From: Microcebus murinus | Lineage: Eukaryota > Chordata > Mammalia > Primates > Cheirogaleidae | Assembly: GCF_040939455.1 (NCBI RefSeq) | Contig: NC_134113.1 | Coordinates: 12,448,501 to 12,512,500 of the forward strand | Direction: 5' to 3' | DNA: 64,000 bases | Part shown: positions 37,844-51,933 of the stretch, one piece after another | How positions within the stretch are numbered: the first letter of the stretch is position 1 | Layout of the letters: the number at the start of each line of letters is the position of its first letter | The notes under the pieces: model-generated | The model's input: the letters and a program-made list of their open reading frames with translations, nothing else | Databases searched by the model: none | Told to the model about the DNA's origin: nothing | Made by a program: the position numbers and the translations under genes

Positions 37844-38566
37844 AGTGGCGTGTGGCTGCAGGAGGAGACAGCGTGAGTGCGGGAGCGTCTTTGGTGCTCA
37901 TGAGTGGAGAGGTCGCCCGACTCGGGGACCCGTGGAGTCTTTGGAGAAGTCAGTGCTCTGGTGCGTGCAGACCTTCTAACTTCTGTACTGAATGTGCCCA
38001 GAATTCCACTCCTGCTGCTTTGCACAACCCTGCTGCAAGAGCTATTGGGCCTTTTGTGTCGAAAGGTGCTATGTGTGCTGCCAGCCGATCGAAACTAGAC
38101 ACGGCCAATCTCCTCATCAGTCTTTTCTCAAGTCGGTACCTCCTGCCCTTTTCCTTGGCAACAGCATGAATGAAGCATAAAAGGGAAATTTGGACAAGCC
38201 AATAAGGCCAGACAAGCCGACTGTAGATCCATGAACCTCAGGAATCACCTTTGGCAACCCCAGATGTCATGCATGGTCATCTTGCAGAAGACTGTCATCT
38301 CCAAGATATTGCTAACTGACGAATGTTGTGGTCCCTCAGGATGCTAACACAATTATAACTCACATAAATAGCAGCCCACCTTGTGTGCAGGCTCAACACG
38401 AATCTCATGCTACAAAGAACATCGGTTCAGACTCCAAAAGTAATTTAAAAAACTTAATTTAATTCTTTATTACAGTCTTTTTAAGAATAATGCAGGGAAT
38501 TTACATAAAGAGGCATAGAAAAAAACTCCTTTTTCCTTGTTTCTTTTACTCTTAGTAAACTCTGGG
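37844..38566. other. Unassigned intergenic DNA
   Basis: Single-copy-looking DNA. A TATA-like CATAAAAGGGAAA at about 38178 is isolated and has no gene after it. No repeat family recognised. Confidence 0.45.
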
Positions 38567-38914
38567 GCTCAAGCGATCCTCCTGCCTCAGCCTCCCGAGT
38601 AGCTGGGACTACAGGCATGCGCCACCATGCCCAGCCAGTGAGATGTACGTGGAAGTCTGTTGGGGGCGAGGGGGTAGGCTTCTAAGAAAGCTTTTACTTT
38701 ACTGCTAAGAAGGACAGGTAATCTTTACTCTATTTTTTCTAATTTTTTCTATATATATTGGTTGGCTAATTAATATTTTTCTATTTATAGTAGAGACGGG
38801 GGTCTCACTCTTTCTCAGGCTGGTTTCGAACTCCTAACCTTGAGCAATCTACCTGCCTCAGCCTCCCAGAATGCTAGGATTACAGGCGTGAGCCACCATG
38901 TGCCCGGCCAACTG
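38567..38914 (-). repeat. Rearranged Alu with a 98-bp insert
   Basis: Antisense Alu lacking its 3' arm and T head (it starts at 'ctggggctcaagcgatcctc'). It is interrupted at 38634-38731 by a segment that also occurs at 39643-39740. The linker and left arm resume after the insert. Confidence 0.85.
38634..38731 (+). repeat. 98-bp duplicated segment, copy 1
   Basis: Identical to 39643-39740 except for one base (AGGGGGTAGG versus AGGGAGTAGG), in the same orientation. The source is the unique downstream copy, because copy 1 sits inside an Alu. Confidence 0.92.
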
Positions 38915-41486
38915 CTTATTTATTCATTCAAATCTTTATTACCTGTCTCCTCTGTGCCAAGATCTGTGGATATAATGGCAGGCCAGAGAGACATGGTTCT
39001 TGCTTCCTCAAGTTTATATTCTTTGATTGTGGGTATTTAGTATCTTTTATATCCTCCCCTGAAGATTCCTAGAATCCACCAGTCCTATGTGAAATTGGAA
39101 ACTTGGAAAGGATCACTGGGACAAGACAAATAGATCTTATGTTTGGAAGGGCGGTCAGCAAACTCCTGGGAAGTCAGCGGTATGAACAAGGAAAGGGAGC
39201 CTAGGACCCTCCCATCTCCCTGCTTTCCCATGGCCGTAATTCCTGTCCTCCCAGACTCGGCTCTAGAGCCTGCAGCCTCCCCAGTTGGCACCAGTGAACG
39301 GGGCTGCCAATTGCAGAGCAGAGCAAGGAGCAGGTGATTACAGCCTGTTGCCTCTTTCTATGTCACCCGGCGTGTTTCTGTGGAAGTCATAAACTGACAT
39401 GTGTCACAGCTATAGTTCATCTGGTTCAATGCATCCCACTTTGCAGGTGAGGAAACTGAGGCCCAAACCAGGAACACAGACCTAGATAGACGTTAGAAGA
39501 GCTTGATTGTCTGACTCCTGGGTCAATGCTCCTTGCCCTACCCTGCACAATCAGCTGGCTATCTTAGCACCCTCTCCCAAGTTTTTCTCCCTTGATAACT
39601 AACTCAGAGTACAGCCAGGTAGGTTAATGTGATCCCATTTTGGCCAGTGAGATGTACGTGGAAGTCTGTTGGGGGCGAGGGAGTAGGCTTCTAAGAAAGC
39701 TTTTACTTTACTGCTAAGAAGGACAGGTAATCTTTACTCTCCTCTCCCTTTCATCCTACCTGGAATGTGGAGATAATAACCGGCGCTACAGCAGCCATCT
39801 TACAAGCATGAGAGAAAGGCAGGAGAATTGGAGGGGCATAGCCCGTTATCACTGAGCTACTGTGTGGACACTAACTGCCTCTCATTTGTTGGTGTTAATC
39901 AGGCATCCCTAACAGACAGAGCCCCTCTGCCTTCTCCCCTGCCCCTCATCTCATAGGTGAGACCTTAGGACAGGAGAAGGGGGCTGTGCAGGAGGTTGGG
40001 GCCCCGAGGAAAAGCCCGAGGCTCACGCAGAGCACAGACCTTTGATCTAGACATTTGCAGAAGCAGCTTTCAGTTCTCACTTGCCTCGGAGGCCTCGTTC
40101 CCGCCTGTGACTTAGGGCTGAAGGCTTGGTTACCAGCTAATAATAGTGCGGGCTGCAGCGTGCTAAGGTCTGCGCCCCTCCTAGCTGAACAGTGGGCTGT
40201 GCACACGGGGCATTATTGTTGTGAACCCTGCCCGGCCCCCTGGGCCTCGGGGAGCCAATGAGAACGAACCCTTTCACTAGTCCGAGAGACAGTGAGAGAC
40301 ATGCAACTTTGATTTAATTCTTCGCTCCTCTGAAATGCAGCTGTGGGCTGCCCAGAGGAGGGGGCAGGAGAGAGAGTGGGGCGGCAACACTGTCACGGAT
40401 GGGGAGGAGAGAAATAGCGGCTTGAAGGAGCCCTGGGCTTCATTTAAAGGCCCATTTGGCATGAGATGCTTTAAAAATTATTTCAAATATAATCTTGAAG
40501 ATAATCAACAGTCTCCCTTCTGCCAACTCCCTGCCCTCCCACTTCTTCCCCTACTAGTCTTCAAGGGAAAGATCGCAGGTAGGGCTGACCTTCCACTGGT
40601 TCCTCTGGAGTTGCAGGGAGCCGAAATTACTGCTCGAATGACCTCTTAGCTTAAATCCACGCTGAGTGCAGAGAGGGGAGCGGGTAGGTTTGGCTTCTGT
40701 GGCCCAGAGCCGCTCTTTCCCCCTCTGCCTAGTTCAGTGAATTATGAATTAATTTATTAAACAATTACGTGCGGGGTGCTCACCCTATTTCATGTGTCTA
40801 GTCCACTCCCTGACAGCAGCAACTCTGCCTTTTTGTTTTTATCTCCACAAGGCAGAGGCTGCTTACTTAGTGATGAAGTGACAGATGCTGGTGCCAGACC
40901 TCCTAGCTTCCAACCCTGGCTCTGTCATTTAGCTGTGTGACTCTAGGCAAGACAATTGGCCTCTCTGTGCCTTGGTTTCCTTATCTCTAAACTGGAGGTG
41001 ATAATAATACCTACCTCCTGGGGTTGTTATGAAGCTTAGGTAGAATAATGATGTGGGCAGCCCTTAGCTATTGCTGTGTCTGGGTTAGCTGTCTCGCTCC
41101 CTGTGGGCGCAGACCTGGGTATGGTTGACGCCCAGGGAAGAACGATCATCATGGAAGTGGTGGTAGAAAGAGCAGCCGGCAATCTCCGAGCCCTCGCCTT
41201 TACCAAGGCACTTTGTAAAGCTTGTTCCATCCACGATCTCACCCGATTCCCATGCCGGTGCCGCTCATTCCTTCCTTCACACACGCCTGCATTCATTCGC
41301 CATGGTCACTGGAAGCCCTCGTGGTGCCGGGCATCGTGCATATAGTGGGGAGCTCAACACACAAGGTCCCTGGTCCATGTGAGTGACATTAGTTACATTC
41401 TTTTGGGGAGATGGAGGGAAAGTTAACAAAAATGTTATCTGGAGCTGTGGTCCCCAGACCCCAGGTCTCCCTTTGCCTGCCCCTCT
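38915..41486. other. Intergenic DNA with MIR and L2 pieces
   Basis: Antisense MIR at about 39400-39540 ('gcaggtgaggaaactgaggc'). The original of the duplicated segment is at 39643-39740. A sense MIR lies at about 40850-41050 ('gtgtgactctaggcaagaca', 'tacctcctggggttgttatg') and an antisense L2 end at about 41270-41400. The stretch 40480-40760 contains TTATTTCAAATATAATC and TGAATTATGAATTAATTTAT, AT-rich and not repetitive. No gene is seen. Confidence 0.5.
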
Positions 41487-41869
<383 letters not shown>

Positions 41870-41959
41870 TGCCTGCCCCTCTGCAAATCCCACCCGTCCT
41901 GCGCAGCCTGGGGGACAGCTGCCTCCATTCATGCAAACAGAGACCTCCTCTCACACCAC

Positions 41960-42385
41960 TCTCACTTTGTCCCCTGTTCCAGCCACACTGCCCTTGTCTT
42001 TACCTTGGACACGCCCACCTCATGCCCACCTCAAGGTCTTTGCACTTGTCCATCCCTCAGCCTGAAACGCTTTCCCCCAGAACTCTGCTTGGCCCCGTTC
42101 TTTTCAGCACACGGGGGACACTCCTCGAGGCTTCGTTCCCCATGCAGCCCTGACTGCTCTCCGCAAGCCTCTGTTTTGTTAATATTTCCTTCATGGCACT
42201 GACTCATCTTCTAAGCGTGTCTTGTAGTTTGCTTACCTGCTCATGGTGGCTCCTCCCCACCAGAATACCAGCTCCGGGAGGGCAGGGCCCTTGTCCTTGT
42301 TCACGTCTGTTTCCCCAGTGTCTGGCCTAACGCCTGCCACCTAGTGGTTGCTCAGTAAATATCGCCTGAATGAATGATGGGTGGG
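41960..42385 (+). repeat. L2 3' end, long sense copy
   Basis: Clear L2: 'ccagccacactgcccttgtc', 'caaggtctttgcacttgtcc', 'gggagggcagggcccttgtc' and 'gtggttgctcagtaaatatc' before a GAATGAATGA end. Confidence 0.85.
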
Positions 42386-42499
42386 TTCCCATCCGTGCAC
42401 GATTATGAATTTTATGATGTTTCCTGTGTTTTCTGATTTCCTCCATCTGCACCTTCCCTAACCCTGTGGGCATGACCAGTCTGCTTAACACTGAGTGAT

Positions 42500-42720
42500 A
42501 CGCGTGGGCGTGGCATTTGGCTTCGGGTGATGCGGGACCAGACCAAGTCCTGCCTCAGCCTTTGACTCACTGCAAGAGCTTTGGGGAAGTCACTGACTCT
42601 GTGCTTCAGTTTCCTCGTCTGTCAAACAGGGACAATAAAAGTGCCTAAAGCACAGAGTGTAGGATCACAGGAGAGCAAACTGAAAACGCTGTATGGATAT
42701 TAGAAAAGGAGATTGCCACA
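42500..42720 (+). repeat. MIR SINE
   Basis: Sense MIR: 'tgtgcttcagtttcctcgtc' and 'gggacaataaaagtgcctaa'. Confidence 0.75.
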
Positions 42721-42742
42721 GGTAAGCTTGCCTTGTTAATTA

Positions 42743-42821
42743 TTAGGTTGCACCCTATGGAATTGCTGATATTTGGCCATTTTGACCTAATGAAATGGCA
42801 ATTCCATCGGGTTCAACCTAA
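42743..42821 (+). mobile_element. Palindromic mariner-type MITE (MADE-like)
   Basis: A 79-bp hairpin. The left arm TTAGGTTGCACCCTATGGAA and the complement of the right arm TTAGGTTGAACCCGATGGAA differ at two positions, and the match continues through TTGC. Size and TTAGGTTG termini are those of mariner-derived MADE elements. TA precedes the left end; the right TA is lost. Confidence 0.75.
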
Positions 42822-43607
42822 CACACACACATATATATATATTTTCCATCTAAAAGTATGTTCTTTCCCCCCATAACTAGAGCACTCTGCCGAGCTCTTT
42901 GAGGGCAGTGCCCATGCTCCCCACAAAGCTCAGCAGAGTGCTCTGTGCACAATAGGTGCTTGCATGTGTGCGTTCGGATACTTCGTCTTCCTCCAGAGCA
43001 GTGAGGGGTTAAATCAAGGACTCTTCCCAGAGGAGGCCACGAGGGAGCAGAGTCTTGAAGGATGCACAGCCGTTTAGCAGGCGAACAGGAGGGCCAGGGC
43101 AGCCCAGGGAGAAGGGGAAACGTGCAAAAGTGTGGCCATGTGACAGCCGGTGCATTCCGGGAACTTCACCTGGCCGTTGCTGGACAGCACGACACCTTTC
43201 CAGATCGAACCCAGACGTTAGCCTGACCAACTCTACGAGCAAATGTCAATGGCCCCTATATGTTTTTTATAATCCTCTTCCTCTCATGTTGTAAATTCTC
43301 AGGCCAGTAGGATGTGATGACCAGAACCCTGTAACTTTCAACTACTCGACATTTTCGAGTTGTTTCCCCAGAAATGGCAGAATTTCTGCAAGACAAAGGA
43401 GTCGAGATTCTGAAGGCTCCTGGGCAGACTTCCTGACCTTGAGACTCCATACTCGCCACCCCTCACTAACTTGCCCCAGTGCGCTCAGCCCCTCTTTAAT
43501 TTCACTGCACCCTGCCCCGGCCCATGTAGCCCCTCTTAGCAAGCTTGTGCTGTCCGCTTGTCAGAGAGACAGAGTGAGGCTGCTTCCCCATTTTCCCGAC
43601 TGATATC
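42822..43607. other. Intergenic DNA, simple repeat at left
   Basis: (CA)n/(TA)n at 42821-42841; the rest is single-copy-looking DNA with no recognised gene. GAGGGCAGTGCCC near 42901 and AATAGGTGCTTGC near 42951 hint at an L2 tail. Confidence 0.45.
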
Positions 43608-43927
43608 TTTTTTTTTTTTTTGAGACAGAGACTCACTGTTGCCCTGGCTAGAGTGCCGTGGAGTCAGTCTAGCTCACAGCCTCAACCTCCTGGGATCAAG
43701 CAATCCCGCCTCAGCCTCCTGAGTAGCTGGGACTACAGGCATGCGCCACCGTGCCCGGCTAATTTTTTCTATATATTTTTAGTTGGCCAATTAATTTCTT
43801 CCTATTTTTAGTAGAGACGGGGTCTCGTTCTTGCTCAGGCTGGTTTGGAACTGCTGACCTTGAACAATCCGCCTGCCTCGGCCTCCCAGAGTGCTAGGAT
43901 TACAGGTGTGAGCCACCGCGCCCGGCC
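43608..43927 (-). repeat. Lemur Alu, minus
   Basis: Antisense Alu with a T-14 head and small internal deletions in the right arm. No clear target duplication. Confidence 0.92.
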
Positions 43928-46720
43928 TATTTTTTTTCATTTTAAAGCGAGGAAACCAGGGCTGAGCGAAGTTAGTAAGTTGCCTGCGACAGCTCTGGGT
44001 GGCAGAGCCAGTTTTAAACTTGCTGTCTGAGCCCACTCTGTGGTGTCACCTCCCAGGCTTTTATGAAAATCGGAAGATGTGCATCTGCATCCCAGCTTTC
44101 GTGTGCTCATGGTGCACTTGGGCACACTGATTCACCTCTGCAGGCCTCAGTTCTCCTACTGGAAAATGGATTCATAGATGCAGGCTTCGGGAGCATTGCT
44201 CTGAGGTGAGGGGTGAAGGAGGCTGTTTGCAAAGTTCTAGGGAAGTTTTCAGCTTCCGAATCTGCTTTGCACATGCCTTAAATGTCTAGGATGCTTGAGA
44301 AATTTGCCCCGTGCTAAGTCACAGTGTACTTGATTAATTTTTATGCACAATTGATCCATTCGTTCCTGTTGCCTGAAGAGAGAAACCAGCTTCAGAGGAG
44401 TTGGGCCACAGGAGGACAGGATCCGGGTCTGGGTGTGTTTTGGAAGGAAACTCTTTTCCAGAGGTTCACTCCCAACCACCTGCACACAGACCTGCATGCA
44501 TTCTCTCGCTGTAAATAAAGGTGGTCCCGCCAGCGATGTGGTCGGAAGGAAATATCAATAACACAACTAATTATGAAAATTGTGCAATGCATCATTAGTT
44601 AGTAATTATGACTTTGTCAAGTGCCTGTTAATTTTTATGTAAGAATCGCTCGGTGTGTGACATGGAAATATTAGCTTGTCATCGGCTTTCCTTTCTGGTG
44701 GGGGAGAGAATGGTTTGGGAGTTTAGGTTAAGGACGCATCAGGGTGCAGAAGGAGGAGGAGGAGGAGGAGGAGGGGCAGGGGAGAGAAGAGGAGGAGGAG
44801 GGGGGGAAGAAGGGAGAGAAAGAAGAGGAGGGGAGCTGGAGGAGCGAGTGGCGGGACAGGAGGCAGCACACACAAGGGAGGGGGGCAGGTGGAGGACCAG
44901 GAGCGGGCCTTGGGAGGTGAACCATGTCAAACTTGTCGGCCCCCCGCTTCCGTGCCAGACCCACAGAGCTTGCGTGAGGTGTTGACACATTTTCCTAATA
45001 AGCAGGCATTATCATTTTACAGCCTCCCCGGAGATTCTTGGCATGTCTCATTTTGCTTGAATAAATTATTAATTTGGTCTAATTAGGCTCAGCCAGCAGC
45101 TGGGAGGCAGGTTGAGCTAATTCGGGATTCCTGTGCGGGCCTGCAAGCGTGTTTGGCTCTGCGGAGGCGGGGGTTGGGCTGGAAAGTGCCCCCAGTCCCT
45201 GTGGAGGGGGCGAGGCCAGGGGGAGGGAAGGTTTTATCCAGCTCCATCCGCTTGTGACCTTTTCTTCACAGGCACCTGCCAGCTGAGTTGCTAGTAGTTA
45301 AGAACCTAGGCCTTTCTTTGGACACTTGGGTTCTTAATATCCCCTGCAGAGTTGCCTAGGTGGGACATGTTTCAAGAGTGGATGGCATTGAGTTGTCCTT
45401 CAGCCCAGAGTTTCCAGTCAGGTTGCATCTACCAAGTTTATTTCCCCGGAGTTCCAGATGCCCAGAGATGGCCTTAGCTGCACAGATTCTGCGGCAAGAC
45501 AGCTCTGGGTTCAGAAAGGACCTCTACCCCACACGGCGCTTTGAACTTCGGAAAGTCACAGCAACTCTCTGTGGCCTTGGCCACAGTGGAATAATAGATA
45601 CCTGCCCTGCTCTGTCATCGTGAAGATGAATTGAGATGATAGATGCACGTGAACTGCCTAGTACGGTGTCTGGCTCACTGCAATAAATGTTCCATAAACG
45701 GCAGTCGTGAAGTTCAGGAGAGAAGCGGGGTAGGAATGGTTGCAGCTATGTTATGCACGAGAAAATGAAAATCCAAGGCACTGCCGTGACTTGCAGGCTA
45801 GGACGAAGACGAAGGACACACTAGACAGACCAGATGAGGTCCCTGTCTGTTGTTCTTCCTACCCTACCAGGCCACCTCTCAAGGTTGACATTGTCATTTT
45901 GCTATGTTTTTTTTTTTGGACAAAAGTTTATGTTTGCTGGAATATAAACAATGAAAAAAAAAAAAAAAAAAGATGTGCTCCAGAGCCTTGATTATTTTTA
46001 ATGGCGTTCAAATCCTTGTGACATTTCTCCCTATGTAATAAAGTTTCAAGATTTAACTTGTTTTTAAGGGAACAAAATCATCTTCATGGGGTTTCCTGGT
46101 TTCCAGTGAACAGCAACCTGCTTCCCAGGCGCAGCACCGGCATCCACCGGGCCCTCCCCTGTCTCCAGGGCCACGCGGGCGCTCGGGCGGCTCCCCGCCC
46201 ACGCCCGTGCCCGCCGTTCTTCATGTGTCTGTCTCCGGGCTGGGCTGTGAGCATCTGGAAGACCTCGCTCCTCCCCCAGGGGTGGGAGCTGCAGCCCCGG
46301 ACGCTCTTCCAGGCCTCGGAAAGACATTCAACAAAAAAGCTGCAGTAAGTGTAATTTTGTCTTTCTTTTGTGTTCAGAAGGCTCTCGGAGCACCTCGAGG
46401 CCAGCAGTTTAAATCAATCAACACGCATAATAACCTGGCCGCGATTGCACTGCCTCTGTTCCCGCTCCGCTGCCGACCTGGGAGCAGAGACCGCCTGCTC
46501 CCTCGTAGTGCGGATGGGGACACCGAGGACCGGAAGAAGAAAGGAACTCGGACGAAGTCACCCACACTTAACTTCCCTCTCCATGGCCCCGTTCATCAAA
46601 TGGATCGATGTTCTCGAAGTTTCCATTGACGTACGTGTTTTTCATCCCATCCCCACCACCGTGTGCCAAGGTTCCTGAGACCCTGCCCCACTGGCCTTCC
46701 TGCTCCTCATCGCCTCCCTC
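43928..46720. other. Alu-free, mostly single-copy interval
   Basis: 2.8 kb without an Alu. It holds a MIR piece at about 44100-44200, a GGA-rich purine tract at 44749-44840 and a sense MIR at about 45480-45720 ('gaagatgaattgagatgata', 'gtctggctcactgcaataaa'). Two AT-rich blocks (44515-44670, 44985-45100) are full of TAAT/ATTA motifs. No exon is seen. The GC-rich part near 46.1-46.3 kb has open frames without domains. Confidence 0.5.
44749..44840 (+). repeat. (GGA)n purine tract
   Basis: About 90 bases of almost pure purine on the plus strand, with an eight-fold GGA run followed by G-rich variants. Confidence 0.9.
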
Positions 46721-47063
46721 TTTTTTTTTTTTTTTTTTGAGACAGAGTCTCGCTTTGTTGCCCAGGCTAGAGTGAGTGCCATGGAGTCAGCCTAGCTCAC
46801 AGCAACCTCAGACTCCTGGGCTCAAGTGATCCTCCTGCCACAGCCTCCCGAGTAGCTGGGACTACAGGCATGTGCCACCATGCCCAGCTAACTTTTTCTA
46901 TATATCTATTAGTTGGCCAATTAATTTCTTTCTATTTTTACTAGAGACGGGGTCTTGCTCTTGTTCTTGCTCAGGCTGGTTTTGAACTCCTGACCTCCAG
47001 CAATCCGCCTGCCTCGGCCTCCCAGAGTGCTAGGATTACAGGCGTGAGCCACCGCACCCGGCC
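46721..47063 (-). repeat. Lemur Alu, minus
   Basis: Full-length antisense Alu with a T-18 head. CT-rich flanks on both sides obscure the target duplication. Confidence 0.93.
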
Positions 47064-47252
47064 TCGCTTCCCTCCCTCTTGAGTTGCGTAGCTTCCTGGA
47101 GAGGCAGATTCTCCCAAAACAGGGTTTCTTTGTCTTAGTCCACTTATTTTTATTTAAAACAATTTTTGCCATCTGACTTTGCAATGATATTCCACTTCTT
47201 AACATTATTGATATAATTTTATCTTTTGGAGTTATTGTGTAGGTTTTATATA

Positions 47253-47569
47253 CAGTCGTGTGCCTCACTGCATTTGAGTCAACAGACTGCATGTACAACG
47301 GTGGTCCTGTGAGGTTATGATAGCGTAATTTCACGGTACCTGTTCTGTGTGTAGACAAGCAAATGCTTACCATTGTATGACAATGGCCTGCAGTACTCAG
47401 TGCAGTCACATGCTGCTCAGGTTTGTACCTAGGAGCAACAGCCTAGGTGTGCAGTAGGCTGGACCGTCTGGGTGTGTGTAGCTACACTCTGGGGTGGTCA
47501 CACGATGGTGAAATCACCTAATGACACATTTCTCAGAATGTATCCCTGTTGTTAAGCAACATATGATTG
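47253..47569 (+). mobile_element. TA-flanked non-autonomous DNA transposon
   Basis: A 317-bp element bounded by TA on both sides. The left end CAGTCGTGTGCC and the complement of the right end CAATCATATGTTGCTTAACA form diverged inverted repeats. I know this family from the human genome but cannot name it with certainty. It has no coding capacity. Confidence 0.7.
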
Positions 47570-47625
47570 TATACAGAAGTGTACATAGTAGTATTTATAT
47601 ATATATTATTATCTAATGATTTTAT

Positions 47626-47952
47626 TATTTATTTATTTTATTATTATTATTATTATTTTGAGACAGAGTCTCACTTTGTTGTCCAGGCTGGAGTGCCGTG
47701 GCGTCAGCCTAGCTCACAGCAACCTCAAACTCCTGGGCTCAAGCGATCCTCCAGCCTCAGCCTTCTGAGTAGCTGGGACTACAGGCATGCATCATCATGC
47801 CCGGCTAATTTTCTACTTTTAGTAGAGACAGGGGTCTCGCTCTTGCTCAGGCTGGTCTTGAACTCCCGAGCTCAAACGATCCTCCCGCCTCGATCCTCCC
47901 ACCTCGGCCTCCCAGAGTGCTAGGATTACAGGCGTGAGCCACCGCGCCCAGC
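47626..47952 (-). repeat. Alu, minus, without the lemur linker
   Basis: Antisense Alu with a (TTA)n head and probable target duplication ATGATTTTAT (about 47616-47625 and 47953-47962). The right-hand part repeats CGATCCTCC locally (47878-47900). Confidence 0.88.
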
Positions 47953-47962
47953 ATGATTTTAT

Positions 47963-49033
47963 GAATAGTTCAATGATTGACACTAACAGTCACAGAATAG
48001 AGGCTAGTTAGCAAACATTCATACACATACTCTCTTATCCTGATTATTTTAGAAGGAGGACAAGCATAGCAGTGAAGAAAGAGAAATGGTAAAAGGAGGA
48101 GGGATTGACAAGGCAGAAAAGAGAGAGGTAGGCTGAGCAGGGAAAGAAAGAGAAGAAGGCGCCGGGAGGGAGAGAGCAGGAGAGGGAACAGGGACACAGG
48201 GAGGCCGACCGTGGGTGCTGATGGGGGGTGAGTCAGGAGGGCACACTCTGGGAGGCTTCGCTGGCTATTCTGGAATATTTGCAAACCAGTCACCCGTGGC
48301 TCTCGGCTCCCCACTGCGAGTTCAGATGGTCCTTCGGGTGTGGCCCCACTGCTGCGCGTGCTCATGGCGACTTCTTACAAGGAAGCCCAGGGAATTAGCT
48401 CCCACCATCTGGGGTCGGCTGGGGCTTCCTCCCACGTGCCTAACCGCTGTGCGGGCCACTCCGCCCTTGTGCGGTGCCATGCCCGGGTGGGCGCCCCGAC
48501 CCACAGCCTCCCCAGAGAGTGTCGCTCTCTCCCTGGTGCTCCTTGGACACTTCCGCGGTGGCCCGTGTTCTGCAGTTTCCGTTTTCAATTGAGGCTGCCC
48601 CGGCTTTGCAGGCGTGCCCGCCCAGCCTTGCTCCTTCAATTTCAGGGGGACACGGCCGTGGGGGAGGCTTGCTGCAGAGAAGAGAGGAAGCGGAGAATGG
48701 AGAATCCGGTGACATTTTAATTTTCCATTCAGACAGTCGTTAACACGTGGCAAGAGGTCCCTGACTTGGTGCGGCTGTGCAGGCAGTTCCCGGTTCCGGG
48801 CTGTCGACTTCCCAAGGCTCAGCCAGCCGCGGAGGGCCTGGCCGGGCTTTCCTGCCCGCCAGCGCCTGTGCAGGGCGAGGCTTGCTGGCACCTGTGGGAC
48901 GTCTCAGGGCCCAAAACGGAGGCTGAGTGTGGAAAGGCCAGGAGGGGGCAGCAGCGAGGGCAGGCCTGGGGGGTGCAGAGGAACCAGGCCAGGCAGCCCC
49001 TTGTTGGTGGGGCTGGGCCGAGAAGACAGGTGG
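47963..49033. other. Intergenic DNA, purine-rich then GC-rich
   Basis: 48050-48235 is A/G-rich on the plus strand. 48290-49030 is GC-rich with CpGs and contains the CTCF-like GGCCAGGAGGGGGCAGC near 48938. Open frames up to 189 codons on the minus strand have no domain and overlap frames on the other strand. Confidence 0.45.
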
Positions 49034-51176
<2,143 letters not shown>

Positions 51177-51933
51177 TGCTCTGGTTTGCATGTGGCTTGT
51201 CCCCGCCAAGACTCGTGGTGAAATTTAATTGCTCATGTGACCCTATTGAGAGGTGGTGAGGACTTAAGAGGTCTTTGGGTCATGGGGCCTCCAGGCTCAT
51301 CAGTGGATTCACGGGCTCTCCCGAGATTGGGTTGGTTCTCTCGGGACTGTGTTAGCTACTGAGAGTGAGCTGCTGTAGGGCAAGGCTGCCTCTTGCGTTT
51401 GGTCCCATTCCCACCCCTGCTACCCGTCTGCTTCTCTGCAGTGTTGTGACGCAGCACGAGGCCCTCGCCAGACGCTGGCACCGTGCTCCTTGGACTGCCC
51501 AGCTGCCAGCATCAGGAGCCAAATAAACCTCTTTTCTTTCTTTTTTGTTTTTGAGACAGAGTCTCGCTTTGTTGTCCAGGCTAGAGTGAGTGCCGTGGCG
51601 TCAGCCTAGCTCACAGCAACCTCACACTCCTGGGCTCAAGCAATCCTCCTGCCTCAGACTCCCGAGTGGCTGGGACTACAGGCATGTGCCACCATGCCTG
51701 GCTATTTTTTTCTATATATATTAGTTGGTCAGTTAATTTCTTTCTATTTATAGTAGAAATGGGGTCTCGCTTTTGCTAAGGCTGGTTTTGAACTCTTGAC
51801 TTCAAGCAATCCGCCCACCTCAGCCTCCCAGAGTGCTAGGATTACAGGCTTGAGCCACCCAGCCCGGCCAAACCTCTTTTCTTTGTAAATTGCCCAGTCT
51901 CAGGTATTCTGCTACAGTGACAGAAAACAGATG
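51177..51933 (+). mobile_element. MST/THE1-like MaLR LTR, split by an Alu
   Basis: Sense LTR: 'ctctggtttgcatgtggctt', 'gggtcatggggcctccaggc', 'ccaaataaacctcttttctt', and after the Alu 'tttgtaaattgcccagtctc'. The order and spacing are those of THE1/MST LTRs. Confidence 0.8.
51540..51869 (-). repeat. Lemur Alu, minus
   Basis: Inserted at the polyadenylation region of the MaLR LTR with an exact duplication AAACCTCTTTTCTTT at 51525-51539 and 51870-51884. Confidence 0.96.

Noticed and set aside
38170..38190. TATA-like CATAAAAGGGAAA as a promoter
   Set aside because: There is no open frame, CpG island or exon after it; one AT-rich motif is not enough.
48322..48891. 189-codon minus-strand frame
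   Set aside because: Overlaps 126- and 125-codon frames on the other strand in GC-rich DNA, with no domain and no exon structure.
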